Positions 19,724 to 29,265 of a stretch of DNA of 64,000 nt are shown here, one piece after another. The first letter of the stretch is position 1. Each line of letters starts with the position of its first letter. Made by a program: the position numbers and the translations under genes. This DNA comes from CAVPDA01 sp963702495 (GTDB lineage Bacteria; Pseudomonadota; Gammaproteobacteria; Burkholderiales; Rhodocyclaceae), in the NCBI GenBank assembly GCA_963702495.1, contig CAVPDA010000018.1:248001-312000 (forward strand), written 5' to 3'. The notes beneath the pieces are model-generated. The model was not told the DNA's origin. It saw only the letters and a program-made list of their open reading frames with translations, and did no database searches.

Positions 19724-22700
19724 CCTTGCAACCCACGCCCGAATTCGTCGAACCAGGAGCGCTCCGAGGCCGCCCCGCGCCTGCGCGAGATTCCATACAA
19801 TTACACCTCCTTCTCCGACCGCGAGATCGTCATCCGCCTGCTGGGGGAGGAGATGTGGCGGGTGCTCGACGGCCTGCGGGCCGAACGCGTCACCGGCCGT
19901 TCGGCCCGCATGCTGTATGAGGTTTTAGGCGACATTTGGGTGGTGGAGCGCAATCCCTACCTGCAGGACGATCTGCTCGAAAACCGCGACCGTCAGGAAG
20001 CCCTTATCGGCGCCTTGCGCCATCGCTTGAACGAGGTGGACAAGCGCCGCCTCGCCTACGACACGCGGGCGGAAAGCGAAGGCCGGCCCGAGCGCAGCGC
20101 CCGGGTGGCGCAACTGGTGGCGGCCGCCCACAAGGCAGTCGATGCCTTCGCCGCCGGTTTCGCCGACACCGCACGACTGCGCAAACGGGCGATGAAGGCC
20201 TTGTCGAAGGCTACGCGTCGGGACAACATCTGCTTCGACGGCCTGTCACGCGTCTGTCACGTCACCGATGCCACCGACTGGCGGGTCGAGTATCCGTTCG
20301 TGGTGCTCTGTCCCGACACGGAAGACGAAGTTCCGGCCATCATCAAGGCCTGTTTCGGCCTCGGACTCACCGTCATCCCCCGCGGCGGCGGCACCGGCTA
20401 CACCGGCGGCGCCGTTCCCCTGACTCGCCACTGCGCAGTAATCAACACCGAAAAACTGGACACGCTGGACGCCGTGGAAGCGACGACCCTGCCCGGCGTG
20501 TCCGCCCCGGTGCCGACGGTGCATTGCGGCGCCGGCGTCGTGACGCGGCGCGTCATGGAAGCAGCGGAAGAGGCCGGCTTCGTATTCGCGGTGGACCCGA
20601 CTTCGGCAGACGCTTCCTGCATCGGCGGCAACATCGCCATGAACGCCGGCGGCAAGAAGGCGGTGCTGTGGGGCACCGCGCTGGACAACCTGGCGTCGTG
20701 GAAGATGGTAGCGCCCGACGGCAACTGGCTCGAAGTCGAGCGCCTCGATCACAACCTGGGCAAGATCCACACCGTCCCCCTCGCCCGCTTCCGCCTGCGC
20801 CGCATCGACTCGGGCAGCGGGAAGATGCTGGCCGAGGAGGTGCTGGAGATCCGGGGTGCACGCTTCCGCAAGAGCGGGCTGGGCAAGGACGTCACCGACA
20901 AGTTTCTCGCCGGCCTGCCGGGGGTGCAGAAGGAGGGCTGCGACGGGCTCATCACGTCGGCGCGCTTCATCGTGCACCGCATGCCGGCGCATACGCGCAC
21001 CGTCTGCCTGGAGTTCTTCGGCCAGGTGCGCGAAGCCGTGCCCTCCATCGTCGAGATCAAGACCTACCTCGACGCGCACCCGGCGGCCACGCTGGCCGGC
21101 TTGGAGCACCTGGACGAGCGCTATGTGCGGGCGGTGGGCTATGCGACGAAGGCGAAGGCACGCCAAAGCGGCCAAGGCCGGCCGAAGATGGTGCTGCTGG
21201 CGGACATCGTCGGCGACGACGAATCGGCGGTGATGGCGGCGGCGAGCGAGGTGGTGCGCATCGCCAACGCCCGCGGCGGCGAAGGCTTCATCGCCGTTTC
21301 ACCCGAGGCGCGCAAGAAGTTCTGGCTCGACCGCGCCCGCACCGCCGCCATCGCCAGGCACACCAACGCCTTCAAGATCAACGAGGACGTGGTGATTCCG
21401 CTGCAGCGCATGGGCGACTACTGCGACGGCATCGAGCGCATCAACATCGAACTCTCCATCAAGAACAAGCTGGTGCTGTGCGACGCCCTGGACGAATTCC
21501 TGCGCGGCGAACTGCCAGTTTATCAAGGTGAGGCCACGCTGCCGAAGGCGGAGATGATCGGCGATAAGGCGGACTACGCGCGCGATCTGATGGCGGCCGT
21601 TCGCCGGCAGTGGCAGTGGGTGCTGGAGCATCTGGACGAGGCGCTTTCCGGGCTGGTGGACATGGTGGCCGCCCACGACTATCCGGACCCGGCACTGGCC
21701 CACGCCATCGGCGCCACGCTGGCATCGCAGCCCGACGCCACCCTGTTCAACGTGATTCAGGATCGCAGCCGGCGCATCTCGTGGAAGATCGAACTGCAGG
21801 CGCCCTTGCATTCGATCTTCGACGGCGTCGCCTACCGCCACATCAATGAGCGCATCGAGGCGATCCACGCCGCGGTGCTGCGCTCGCGGGTGTTCGTGGC
21901 GCTGCACATGCACGCCGGCGACGGTAACGTCCACACCAACATCCCGGTGAACTCCGACAACTACGCCATGCTGCAGGAGGCCAATGCGGCGGTGGTGCGC
22001 ATCATGGGGCTGGCGCGCAGCCTGGGAGGCGTCATCTCCGGCGAGCACGGCATCGGCATCACCAAGCTGGCGTTCCTCACGTCCGAGGAGATCGCACCCT
22101 TCGTCAACTACAAGCGCCGCATCGACCCCGAAGGCCGCTTCAACAAAGGCAAGCTGCTGCCCGGCGCCGACCTGCGCGACGCCTATACGCCTTCGTTCAA
22201 CCTGCTGGGCGCGGAGTCGCTGATCCTGGAACAGTCGGAGATCGGCGACATCTCGGACATGATCAAGAGCTGCCTGCGCTGCGGCAAGTGCAAGCCGGTG
22301 TGCTCGACCCACGTGCCGCGCGCCAATCTGCTCTATTCGCCGCGCAACAAGATCCTCGGCGCTTCGCTCCTGATCGAGGCCTTCCTGTACGAGGAGCAGA
22401 CGCGGCGCGGCGTCAGCCTGCAGCATTTCGACGAGTTCGGCGACGTGGCGGACCACTGCACCGTGTGCCACAAGTGCGTGAACCCGTGCCCGGTGGACAT
22501 CGACTTCGGCGACGTCTCGGTCGCCATGCGCAATTTCCTGCGCCGCCACGGCAAGAAGAAATTCAATCCCGGCACCGCGGCGGCCATGGCCTTCCTCAAC
22601 GCCACCGATCCCGCCACCATCAAGCTCATCCGCACCGGCATGATCGAGTGGGGCTACAAGGCGCAGCGCCTGGGCTGGCGCATCGGCCGCGCCCTCGGCC

Positions 22701-23707
22701 TCGCCCGCGAGCAGGTGAAGCATCCGCCGTCCACCCTGGGCCGGGCGCCGCTCAAGGCGCAGGTGATCCACTTCATCAACCGGCCGATGCCCGGCAATCT
22801 GCCGAAGCAGACCTCGCGCGCGCTGCTCGGCATCGAGGACCACACCGTCGTTCCCATCATCCGCAACCCGGCCAAGGTTACCGAGGATTCCGACGCGGTG
22901 TTCTACTTCCCCGGTTGCGGCTCGGAGCGGCTGTTCTCCCAGGTCGGCCTCGCCACCCAGGCGCTGCTGTACGAGGTCGGCGCCCAGTGCGTGCTGCCGC
23001 CGGGCTACCTGTGCTGCGGTTATCCGCAGACCTCATCGGGCGACGAGGACAAGGGCACGCAAATCACGACGCAGAACCGGGTGCTGTTCCATCGCGTCGC
23101 CAACACCCTCAACTACCTCGACATCAGGACGGTGATCGTGTCCTGCGGCACCTGCATGGACCAGTTGCTGAAATACGAGTTCGACCGCATCTTCCCCGGC
23201 TGCCGCCTGCTCGACATCCACGAGTACCTGATGGAGAAGGGCGTCGGCCTGGAGGGCGTGCCGGGCGTGCGCTACATGTACCACGACCCCTGCCACACGC
23301 CGATGAAGACGCACCAGCCGCTGGCGGTGGTCAACAAACTGATGGGCCAGAAGGTGGAACTGTCGGACCGCTGCTGCGGGGAATCGGGCACCCTGGCCGC
23401 TTCGCGCCCCGACGTATCGACGCAGGTGCGCTTCCGCAAGGAAGAGGAGATCAACCGGGTCGCTGCCAGGCTGCGCGCCGATGGAGGGCTGGAAACGAAC
23501 GGCAGTAAGCTGCCGTTCGCGGGCGAGGTGAAGATCCTCACCGCCTGCCCGTCCTGCCTGCAGGGCCTGTCGCGCTACAGCGCCGACACCGGCACCGAGG
23601 CCGACTACATCGTGGTCGAGATGGCAAAGCGGCTGCTCGGCCCGGACTGGCTGAAGAGCTACGTCGCCAAAGCCAATGCCGGCGGCATCGAGCGGGTGTT
23701 GCTGTAG
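19697..23707 (+). CDS. DUF3683-type FAD-linked oxidoreductase fused to Fe-S/CCG domains
   Basis: 1336-residue cytosolic fusion. A short N-terminal DUF3683 segment (PRLREIPYNYTSFSDREIV) leads to a GlcD-like FAD-binding domain (IPRGGGTGYTGGAVPLT, DPTSADASCIGGNIAMNAGGKK) and the linked FAD oxidase C-terminus (LHMHAGDGNVHTNIPV, SGEHGIGITKL). Then come two 4Fe-4S motifs, CLRCGKCKPVC and CTVCHKCVNPCP, and two cysteine-rich CCG domains (PGCGSERLF...CCGYPQ; SCGTCMDQ...CCGESG) as in heterodisulphide reductase/GlpC subunits. This architecture is common in betaproteobacteria; it probably oxidises a D-2-hydroxy acid such as D-lactate, but the substrate is inferred. ATG 19697 is the only in-frame ATG before the conserved region. 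Confidence 0.9.
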   Translation: MFPERVEFHPCNPRPNSSNQERSEAAPRLREIPYNYTSFSDREIVIRLLGEEMWRVLDGLRAERVTGRSARMLYEVLGDIWVVERNPYLQDDLLENRDRQEALIGALRHRLNEVDKRRLAYDTRAESEGRPERSARVAQLVAAAHKAVDAFAAGFADTARLRKRAMKALSKATRRDNICFDGLSRVCHVTDATDWRVEYPFVVLCPDTEDEVPAIIKACFGLGLTVIPRGGGTGYTGGAVPLTRHCAVINTEKLDTLDAVEATTLPGVSAPVPTVHCGAGVVTRRVMEAAEEAGFVFAVDPTSADASCIGGNIAMNAGGKKAVLWGTALDNLASWKMVAPDGNWLEVERLDHNLGKIHTVPLARFRLRRIDSGSGKMLAEEVLEIRGARFRKSGLGKDVTDKFLAGLPGVQKEGCDGLITSARFIVHRMPAHTRTVCLEFFGQVREAVPSIVEIKTYLDAHPAATLAGLEHLDERYVRAVGYATKAKARQSGQGRPKMVLLADIVGDDESAVMAAASEVVRIANARGGEGFIAVSPEARKKFWLDRARTAAIARHTNAFKINEDVVIPLQRMGDYCDGIERINIELSIKNKLVLCDALDEFLRGELPVYQGEATLPKAEMIGDKADYARDLMAAVRRQWQWVLEHLDEALSGLVDMVAAHDYPDPALAHAIGATLASQPDATLFNVIQDRSRRISWKIELQAPLHSIFDGVAYRHINERIEAIHAAVLRSRVFVALHMHAGDGNVHTNIPVNSDNYAMLQEANAAVVRIMGLARSLGGVISGEHGIGITKLAFLTSEEIAPFVNYKRRIDPEGRFNKGKLLPGADLRDAYTPSFNLLGAESLILEQSEIGDISDMIKSCLRCGKCKPVCSTHVPRANLLYSPRNKILGASLLIEAFLYEEQTRRGVSLQHFDEFGDVADHCTVCHKCVNPCPVDIDFGDVSVAMRNFLRRHGKKKFNPGTAAAMAFLNATDPATIKLIRTGMIEWGYKAQRLGWRIGRALGLAREQVKHPPSTLGRAPLKAQVIHFINRPMPGNLPKQTSRALLGIEDHTVVPIIRNPAKVTEDSDAVFYFPGCGSERLFSQVGLATQALLYEVGAQCVLPPGYLCCGYPQTSSGDEDKGTQITTQNRVLFHRVANTLNYLDIRTVIVSCGTCMDQLLKYEFDRIFPGCRLLDIHEYLMEKGVGLEGVPGVRYMYHDPCHTPMKTHQPLAVVNKLMGQKVELSDRCCGESGTLAASRPDVSTQVRFRKEEEINRVAARLRADGGLETNGSKLPFAGEVKILTACPSCLQGLSRYSADTGTEADYIVVEMAKRLLGPDWLKSYVAKANAGGIERVLL

Positions 23708-24437
23708 CGAAGCAGCGTTCAGGCCGATCCGCGGACGCGCTCCCGCCAGTGTGCCCGACCCGGCCCGAGGTGGGCAGAAGGCGCCGTCGGGCGGCCTCCC
23801 GGCCCGGGGCGAGGACAGCAGGCGGCTGCCGCATCCGCCGGGGCTATTCGGATACGGCGCTCTCGAATCCGGGGCTGATCCGGTGCGCGCCGGATCGCTG
23901 GGATTTCGGTGCAGTTCACGCTGAATGCCTTTGACTGCAAACCATGCCTGGCGTTGGGATCCTCGGCAGTCAGCGGCGGCTTACGAACGTGCAGCTGTCA
24001 TCGTGGATTTCGGTTCCGACGACTCTTCGTCGGCCTCAACGGTCACTCGCGGTAGGCCGCCAGCTTGTACTTGCGACCGCTTTGCGCCACCAACGCCGAT
24101 AAATACTGCCGGCCAGAAGCAATCCGTCGGCCATGTTCCCAACTTCACGTGAAAGCGGTCACCCACTAGCCGGCCGGTGTCAAGGACCTTGCATAACTCG
24201 CTGGCTGTCCGATGCGCCCGCGCGGCGTATCATTCGGACGACCCTGGCTAGGCACCCGGACAGTTCTGTCCAGACCGGGACAAACAGGCTCTTGAGTTTC
24301 GTGACCGACAGTTTCACATCGATCGGGAGCGGCAACATCCCAAAAGGAGACGGATGTGTGACCTCGTGCCTCGCGTAGAATCACGCCGCACCTTGCCTCC
24401 AGTACTTTCCACCTAACGCCACGTCGGAGCCACGCGC
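23708..24437. other. 730-bp intergenic stretch, no gene recognised
   Basis: Only short overlapping frames with no protein-like composition. Nearer the right end is a TAGAAT hexamer (24376-24381), about 55 bp before the DUF3604 gene, which could be a -10 element but has no good -35. It separates the pel/oxidoreductase block from the DUF3604 operon and may hold that operon's promoter. Confidence 0.5.
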
Positions 24438-27137
24438 ATGCATTCACGCCCTTACGCAGCCACCTTCGCGATCATTGCGCTTGTCACGCTCGGCGCCTGC
24501 CAGAAGAAGGAGCCCGCCCCCCCCGCGCCGGCGAAATCCGTGGCGGATGAGGCAGCCAAGAAGGCGGCGGCAGCCCCTGCCCCTGCCGAGCCGGCCACGG
24601 CGCCGGCGGCTGCGTCGCAGCCGAACCCGGAGCGCAACGCGTACTTCGGCGAGACTCACCTGCACACCAGTTGGTCGGTCAACGCCTGGGTGATGGGCAA
24701 CCGCCTCACAGGCCCGGCCGAGGCCTACAAGTACGCGCAGGGCGAGACGATCAAGCACCCGATGGGCTACGACATCAAGATCGACACCCCGCTGGACTTC
24801 ATGGGCGTGACCGACCACTCGGAGTACGTCGGCGTCACCAAGCAGGCCAACACGCCGGGTTCCGATGTGAGCAAGCTGCCCGAGGCGCAGCCGATGATCA
24901 TGAAGGACCCGACCGATCCCAAGGAGCAGGACCGGGTCTTCTCCTACCTGCTCAAGCTGGGCGCGGGCGCGCCGGTGAAGGCGTTCATGGACCCGAAGAT
25001 CACGGCCACCGTGTGGAAGGAGAACGTGCAGATCGCCAACGAGCAGAACAAGCCCGGCAAGTTCACCGCGTTCTGCTCGTACGAGTGGACCTCGATGCCG
25101 GACAACCGCAACCTGCACCGCAATATCTTCTTCCGCGACTGTGCCAAGGTACCGGACTATCCCTTCAGCTCGCTCGAGTCCACTCGCCCCACCGAACTGT
25201 GGAACTGGATGGACGCGCAGCGCAAGGCGGGCAACGAGTTGCTCGCCATCTCGCACAACGCCAACGTCAGCGACGGCTGGATGTTTCCGGTCGATGTCGA
25301 TCAGACCACCGGGCGGCCGATCGATGCCGCCTGGGCGGCCGCACGCGACCGCAACGAGCGCCTCACCGAAATCAAGCAGGGCAAGGGCCAGTCGGAGACG
25401 CACCCGCTGCTGTCGCCCAACGACGAGTTCGCCAGCTACGAACTGTTCCAGGGCCTTCTCGGCCTGCCGGCCGACGTCGGCCGCATCGACCGCATAACCG
25501 GCAGCTACGTGCGCCAGGCCTACAAGGACGGCATCGCGATGCAGGACGCGCGCGGCTACAACCCGTACAAGTTCGGCATGGCCGGCGGCTCCGACTCGCA
25601 CAACAGCGCCAGCCCGTACCGCCAGGACAACTTCTTCGGGCTGCACGCCAGTGCGGACGCCTCGGTCGAGCGGCGCTTTGCCGGCGTGCTGATCGGCGGC
25701 ACGATGGACGTGCGGCTGACCAACCCCGGCGGGCTGGCTGGCGTGTGGGCCGAGGAGAACACCCGTGCCTCGATCTGGGACGCGATGTACCGCAAGGAGA
25801 CCTTCGGCGTCAGCGGCCCGCACATCAAGGTGCGGATGTTCGGAGGCTGGGGCTACGACAAGGACATCGTCAACGCCAAGGACTGGGTCAAGCAGTCGTA
25901 TGCGGGCGGTGTGCCGATGGGCGCGGACCTGCCACCGATGCCGGCGGGCGGCAAGGGCACGGCGCCGCGCTTCGTCGTCTGGGCGGTGAAGGACCCGAGT
26001 TCGGGCAATCTCGACCGCATCCAGGTCGTGAAGGGTTGGACGCAGAACGGCCAGAGCTTCGAGAGGGTCTTCGACGTCGCGTGGTCCGGCGACCGCAAGT
26101 CCGACAAGTGGACCGGCCAGGTGCCGGCCATCCGCAGCACGGTGGATCTCGACAAGGCCACCTACACCAACGACGTCGGCGCGGCCGAGCTGAAGACGGT
26201 GTGGTCCGACCCGGAGTTCGATGCCAGCCTGCACGCCTTCTACTACGTGCGCGTGCTGGAAATCCCGACACCGCGCTGGACGCTGATCCAGGCCGTGAAG
26301 GCCGGGCTGCCCCCGCCCGACGTAGTACCGCTTACCGGGCAGGAGCGGGCCTGGACCACGCCGATCTGGTACACGCCTTCGGCCGAATCGCGCAAGGCGG
26401 CCGCGGCGGGCACGACAGTTTCCGATCTCAAGGCGAAGGGCATCAATGCGCTGAACGACGCGCAGTTGAAGGCGCTGCTCGTCGGCAAGGCCATCTGGCT
26501 GCGCAACAACGTGACCGGCGAGCAGTTCTTCCAGCCGTTCACGGCCGAAGGGCAGACGAACGTGATGCGCCTCGGAACGGGCGCTGTCTTCCCGAGCGCG
26601 TTCGGCAACGTCGCGCGCGGCAGCTACGAGGGAACGACCACTCCCTACCGCATCGAGGGCGGCAGGCTCGTCATCCCCGTGTCGCAGGATCCTTACTCGT
26701 TCACCTTCTACAAGGTCGGCGACGCCTACTTCGCGGCGCGCAGCAACGAGTTCGGTTACGCCAACTACGAAATCGTTCCGACGCAGCAGATCGCAGCCAA
26801 TCCGCTGACGGCGCTGTCCAACCAGTTCTCGCTCGAGCTCAAGCTGACCGAAGAGCAGAAGAAGCAGATCGTTCCGATCCTGCAGGCCGAGCTCAAGCAG
26901 CTCGGTGCGCTGAAGACTGACACCAAGCTCAGCGGTCTGCAGAAGGTGGAGGCCCTACGCAAGCTCGGCGTTTCCTTCGACGAGAAGATCTCGCCGCTGC
27001 TCAACCCGGAGCAGCAGAAGGGGTTCCAGGAACTGCGCGAGCAGATGCGGCGACGGATTCTCGAGGAGGCGGCCAGCCAGGGCCTGCAGAAGGCGAAGGA
27101 GGGAGTGCAGGCGTGGTTCGCCAACACGAAGAAGTAG
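24438..27137 (+). CDS. DUF3604 lipoprotein with PHP-like metal site
   Basis: 899-residue envelope lipoprotein: signal peptide with lipobox LGAC (Cys21), then an Ala/Pro/Lys linker to about residue 65. The DUF3604 domain follows, with FGETHLHTSWS, MGVTDHSEYVG, AISHNANVSDGW and GGSDSHNSASPYR; the HxH, DH and DSH motifs resemble metal ligands of PHP phosphoesterases, so a hydrolase is plausible. The last ~110 residues form a separate helical tail with LTEEQKKQIVPIL and LNPEQQKGFQELREQM, reminiscent of LTxxQ (Spy/CpxP) periplasmic chaperones; this is a suggestive likeness only. First gene of a seven-gene same-strand set; overlaps the next frame by 25 nt. Substrate unknown. Confidence 0.85.
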   Translation: MHSRPYAATFAIIALVTLGACQKKEPAPPAPAKSVADEAAKKAAAAPAPAEPATAPAAASQPNPERNAYFGETHLHTSWSVNAWVMGNRLTGPAEAYKYAQGETIKHPMGYDIKIDTPLDFMGVTDHSEYVGVTKQANTPGSDVSKLPEAQPMIMKDPTDPKEQDRVFSYLLKLGAGAPVKAFMDPKITATVWKENVQIANEQNKPGKFTAFCSYEWTSMPDNRNLHRNIFFRDCAKVPDYPFSSLESTRPTELWNWMDAQRKAGNELLAISHNANVSDGWMFPVDVDQTTGRPIDAAWAAARDRNERLTEIKQGKGQSETHPLLSPNDEFASYELFQGLLGLPADVGRIDRITGSYVRQAYKDGIAMQDARGYNPYKFGMAGGSDSHNSASPYRQDNFFGLHASADASVERRFAGVLIGGTMDVRLTNPGGLAGVWAEENTRASIWDAMYRKETFGVSGPHIKVRMFGGWGYDKDIVNAKDWVKQSYAGGVPMGADLPPMPAGGKGTAPRFVVWAVKDPSSGNLDRIQVVKGWTQNGQSFERVFDVAWSGDRKSDKWTGQVPAIRSTVDLDKATYTNDVGAAELKTVWSDPEFDASLHAFYYVRVLEIPTPRWTLIQAVKAGLPPPDVVPLTGQERAWTTPIWYTPSAESRKAAAAGTTVSDLKAKGINALNDAQLKALLVGKAIWLRNNVTGEQFFQPFTAEGQTNVMRLGTGAVFPSAFGNVARGSYEGTTTPYRIEGGRLVIPVSQDPYSFTFYKVGDAYFAARSNEFGYANYEIVPTQQIAANPLTALSNQFSLELKLTEEQKKQIVPILQAELKQLGALKTDTKLSGLQKVEALRKLGVSFDEKISPLLNPEQQKGFQELREQMRRRILEEAASQGLQKAKEGVQAWFANTKK

Positions 27138-28276
27138 CTGAGCAGGCTGGACCGCGAGCCGCAGGCTATCCGGTGAATCGGGAGCCGTGGGCGACACGGG
27201 CTTGGCTCGCCGCCGTGCTGCTGTGCGTGAGCGCCGCATCGGCGGCATGTCCCATCTGTTTGGGTGCAGGCCAGCCAACCAAGGCACATGAACTGGCGTC
27301 CGCCCAGCAGGCGGTGCTGGCAGTCCCGACTGCCGACGCGAGCCGGTACCGCGTTATCGAAGTCGTCCATGGCGACCGGCCTTCGGGCACTACCGTAGAA
27401 GGCGGATATCCCCGCCGCGCTTCCACGGCGGACGAGAATGTGCCGAAAGGCAAGGCGCTGCTGCTCGTGCGAAACGATCCGTTCCCGACGTGGGCCATCC
27501 TCGGGGCGATCGGCGCCGAGCAGTCGGGCTGGCTGCGCAAGCTTGCCGTGGGAAAGCACGTCGAGGACATGAGCGCGGAGGAGTGGCGAGCCCGCATCGC
27601 GCTCGTGCTGCCCCATCTCGAGAGTTCCGACCCGCTGGTGGCCGAGCTTGCCTACGGCGAGCTCGCCGCCGCGCCGTATGCCGCGATGCGGACGGCGAAG
27701 TCGCAGCTGGGCGCGCGCGCCGTTCGGGCGTGGCTGGACGACCCGCAGCTCGCCGCGCGACGCCGGCTTTACCTGCTGCTGCTGGGGGTTGCCGGCAACG
27801 ATCGGGACGCCGCCGCCATCGAGCAGCGCCTGGAAGCGGCATGGAAATCGGGCGATGCGACGAACCTCGCCTCGATGCTGGCCGCGAACCTCGAACTGCG
27901 CGGCGCGGCGCGAATGGCGTGGATCGAAGAGAGATACCTGCGCGACCGCTCGCGCTCGGCGCCGGAGATCGCGGCCGCACTGCTGGCGCTTTCCGTGCAT
28001 GGCAACGCGAGCGGCGTGATCCCGCGCGAGCGAGTGATCCAGTCTTACCGGGTGTTCATGAAGGCGCACCAGGAGATCGCCGGATACGTGGCCCAGGACC
28101 TTGCGGCCTGGCAATACTGGGACGCGGTCCCGGAGTACGTTGCGCTGATGAAATCCGACGTCCGGCAGCAGTACCCGTCCCGCATCGCGATCCTCGCGTA
28201 CCTGCGGCAAAGTACCTCAGCCGAGGCGCGCGAGATCGCACTTCGGACCCCGGCGTTGCCGGCGATGCCGCAGTAA
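27113..28276 (+). CDS. Secreted helical-repeat protein, unknown function
   Basis: 387 residues from GTG 27113, which has a strong AGGAGGG ribosome site 10 nt upstream inside the preceding gene; GTG 27173 is an alternative that gives a more normal-length signal peptide. The hydrophobic core AWLAAVLLCVSAASA is followed at the mature N-terminus by ACPICLG, a CxxC pair. A short beta-like segment (YRVIEVVHGDRPSG) precedes about 230 residues of Ala/Leu/Arg-rich helices resembling HEAT-type repeats. Not recognised as a named family. Its position between the DUF3604 lipoprotein and a parvulin makes a periplasmic scaffold role possible. Confidence 0.7.
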   Translation: MVRQHEEVAEQAGPRAAGYPVNREPWATRAWLAAVLLCVSAASAACPICLGAGQPTKAHELASAQQAVLAVPTADASRYRVIEVVHGDRPSGTTVEGGYPRRASTADENVPKGKALLLVRNDPFPTWAILGAIGAEQSGWLRKLAVGKHVEDMSAEEWRARIALVLPHLESSDPLVAELAYGELAAAPYAAMRTAKSQLGARAVRAWLDDPQLAARRRLYLLLLGVAGNDRDAAAIEQRLEAAWKSGDATNLASMLAANLELRGAARMAWIEERYLRDRSRSAPEIAAALLALSVHGNASGVIPRERVIQSYRVFMKAHQEIAGYVAQDLAAWQYWDAVPEYVALMKSDVRQQYPSRIAILAYLRQSTSAEAREIALRTPALPAMPQ

Positions 28277-28350
28277 TCTCCATCTCCTCCTAGAACAAAC
28301 GCGCAATGCGGCGCGGTTCTGGTAGCACTGCAGCATCTATTGCGAATCCA

Positions 28351-29265
28351 ATGAAGCATCTGTTGCGCGAGCCACTGGTTCACTTCCTGCTGATCGGCGG
28401 CGCGCTGTTCGGCGTCTACGCGCTGGCTCCTGACGATCGGGCCGGGCCGGCCGCATCGAAGGAGATCCGGCTTACGCTCGACGAGATCGCCCAGCTCACC
28501 CTGCTGCACCAGTCGCAGTGGCGCCGCCCGCCGACGCAGCAGGAGCTGCAGCGCATGGTCGAGAACAAGATCCAGCAGGAAATCCTTTACCGCGAGGCGC
28601 TCGCGATGGGCCTCGACAAGGATGACGAGATCGTCAAGCGCCGCATGGCGCAGAAGATGCAGTTCCTGGCCGAGGACGTGGCCGCCGCGCGCGAGCCGAC
28701 GACGGCCGAGCTCAGGAGCTGGTTCGAGAAGAACAGCGCGAAATTCGCGCAGCCGCCCCGGCTGAGCTTCCGGCATTTGTACTTCTCGCCCGACCGGCGC
28801 GGCGCCCGCGCGCGAGACGAAGCGCAGCAGGCGCTGGCGAAGCTCGCCGGCCAGCCGGTCGACTCGAAAGGCGCGAGCGCGCTCGCCGACCCGTTCATGT
28901 CCCAGGACTATTACCGTGATCGCGCGCCCGACTACATCGCCAAGGAGTTCGGACCGCCGTTCGCGCTGGCGGTGGCCAAGCTTGCGCCCAACTCGTGGCA
29001 GGGGCCGATCGAGTCCGGCTTCGGCTGGCACCTCGTCTTCGTAGACACCGTGATTCCCGGCCGTGTACCCGCTTTCGAGGAGATCGAGGCCGACGTCAGG
29101 ACCGCGTGGCTCGGCGAGCAGAAGGCGCTTGCCTGGGAGAAGTCGTACAAGGAGATGCGCGCGAATTACACGGTGCTGTTGCCGGCGCCGCCCGCGAGTG
29201 CCGCAGCCTCGCCGTCTTCGCAGCTGACGAAAGAGCCTGCATCAACGGGCGCGGCGCCGAAGTGA
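28351..29265 (+). CDS. Membrane-anchored PpiC-type (parvulin) peptidyl-prolyl isomerase
   Basis: 304 residues from ATG 28351 (MKHLLREPLVHF). An upstream in-frame ATG at 28306 adds 15 poorly protein-like residues. One membrane helix at about 10-25 anchors it with the rest in the periplasm. The N-terminal chaperone-like helices carry the SurA/PpiD-style VENKIQQEILYREALAMGL motif; the C-terminal rotamase part includes RLSFRHLYFSP, GFGWHLVFVD and GRVPAFEEIEADVR. It would help fold or deliver envelope proteins, likely other products of this operon. The TGA is overlapped by the GTG of the next gene (GTGA). Confidence 0.85.
   Translation: MKHLLREPLVHFLLIGGALFGVYALAPDDRAGPAASKEIRLTLDEIAQLTLLHQSQWRRPPTQQELQRMVENKIQQEILYREALAMGLDKDDEIVKRRMAQKMQFLAEDVAAAREPTTAELRSWFEKNSAKFAQPPRLSFRHLYFSPDRRGARARDEAQQALAKLAGQPVDSKGASALADPFMSQDYYRDRAPDYIAKEFGPPFALAVAKLAPNSWQGPIESGFGWHLVFVDTVIPGRVPAFEEIEADVRTAWLGEQKALAWEKSYKEMRANYTVLLPAPPASAAASPSSQLTKEPASTGAAPK

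Noticed and set aside
23708..24437. Possible small genes in the gap before the DUF3604 operon
   Set aside because: All frames are short, overlap each other, and show no coding pattern.
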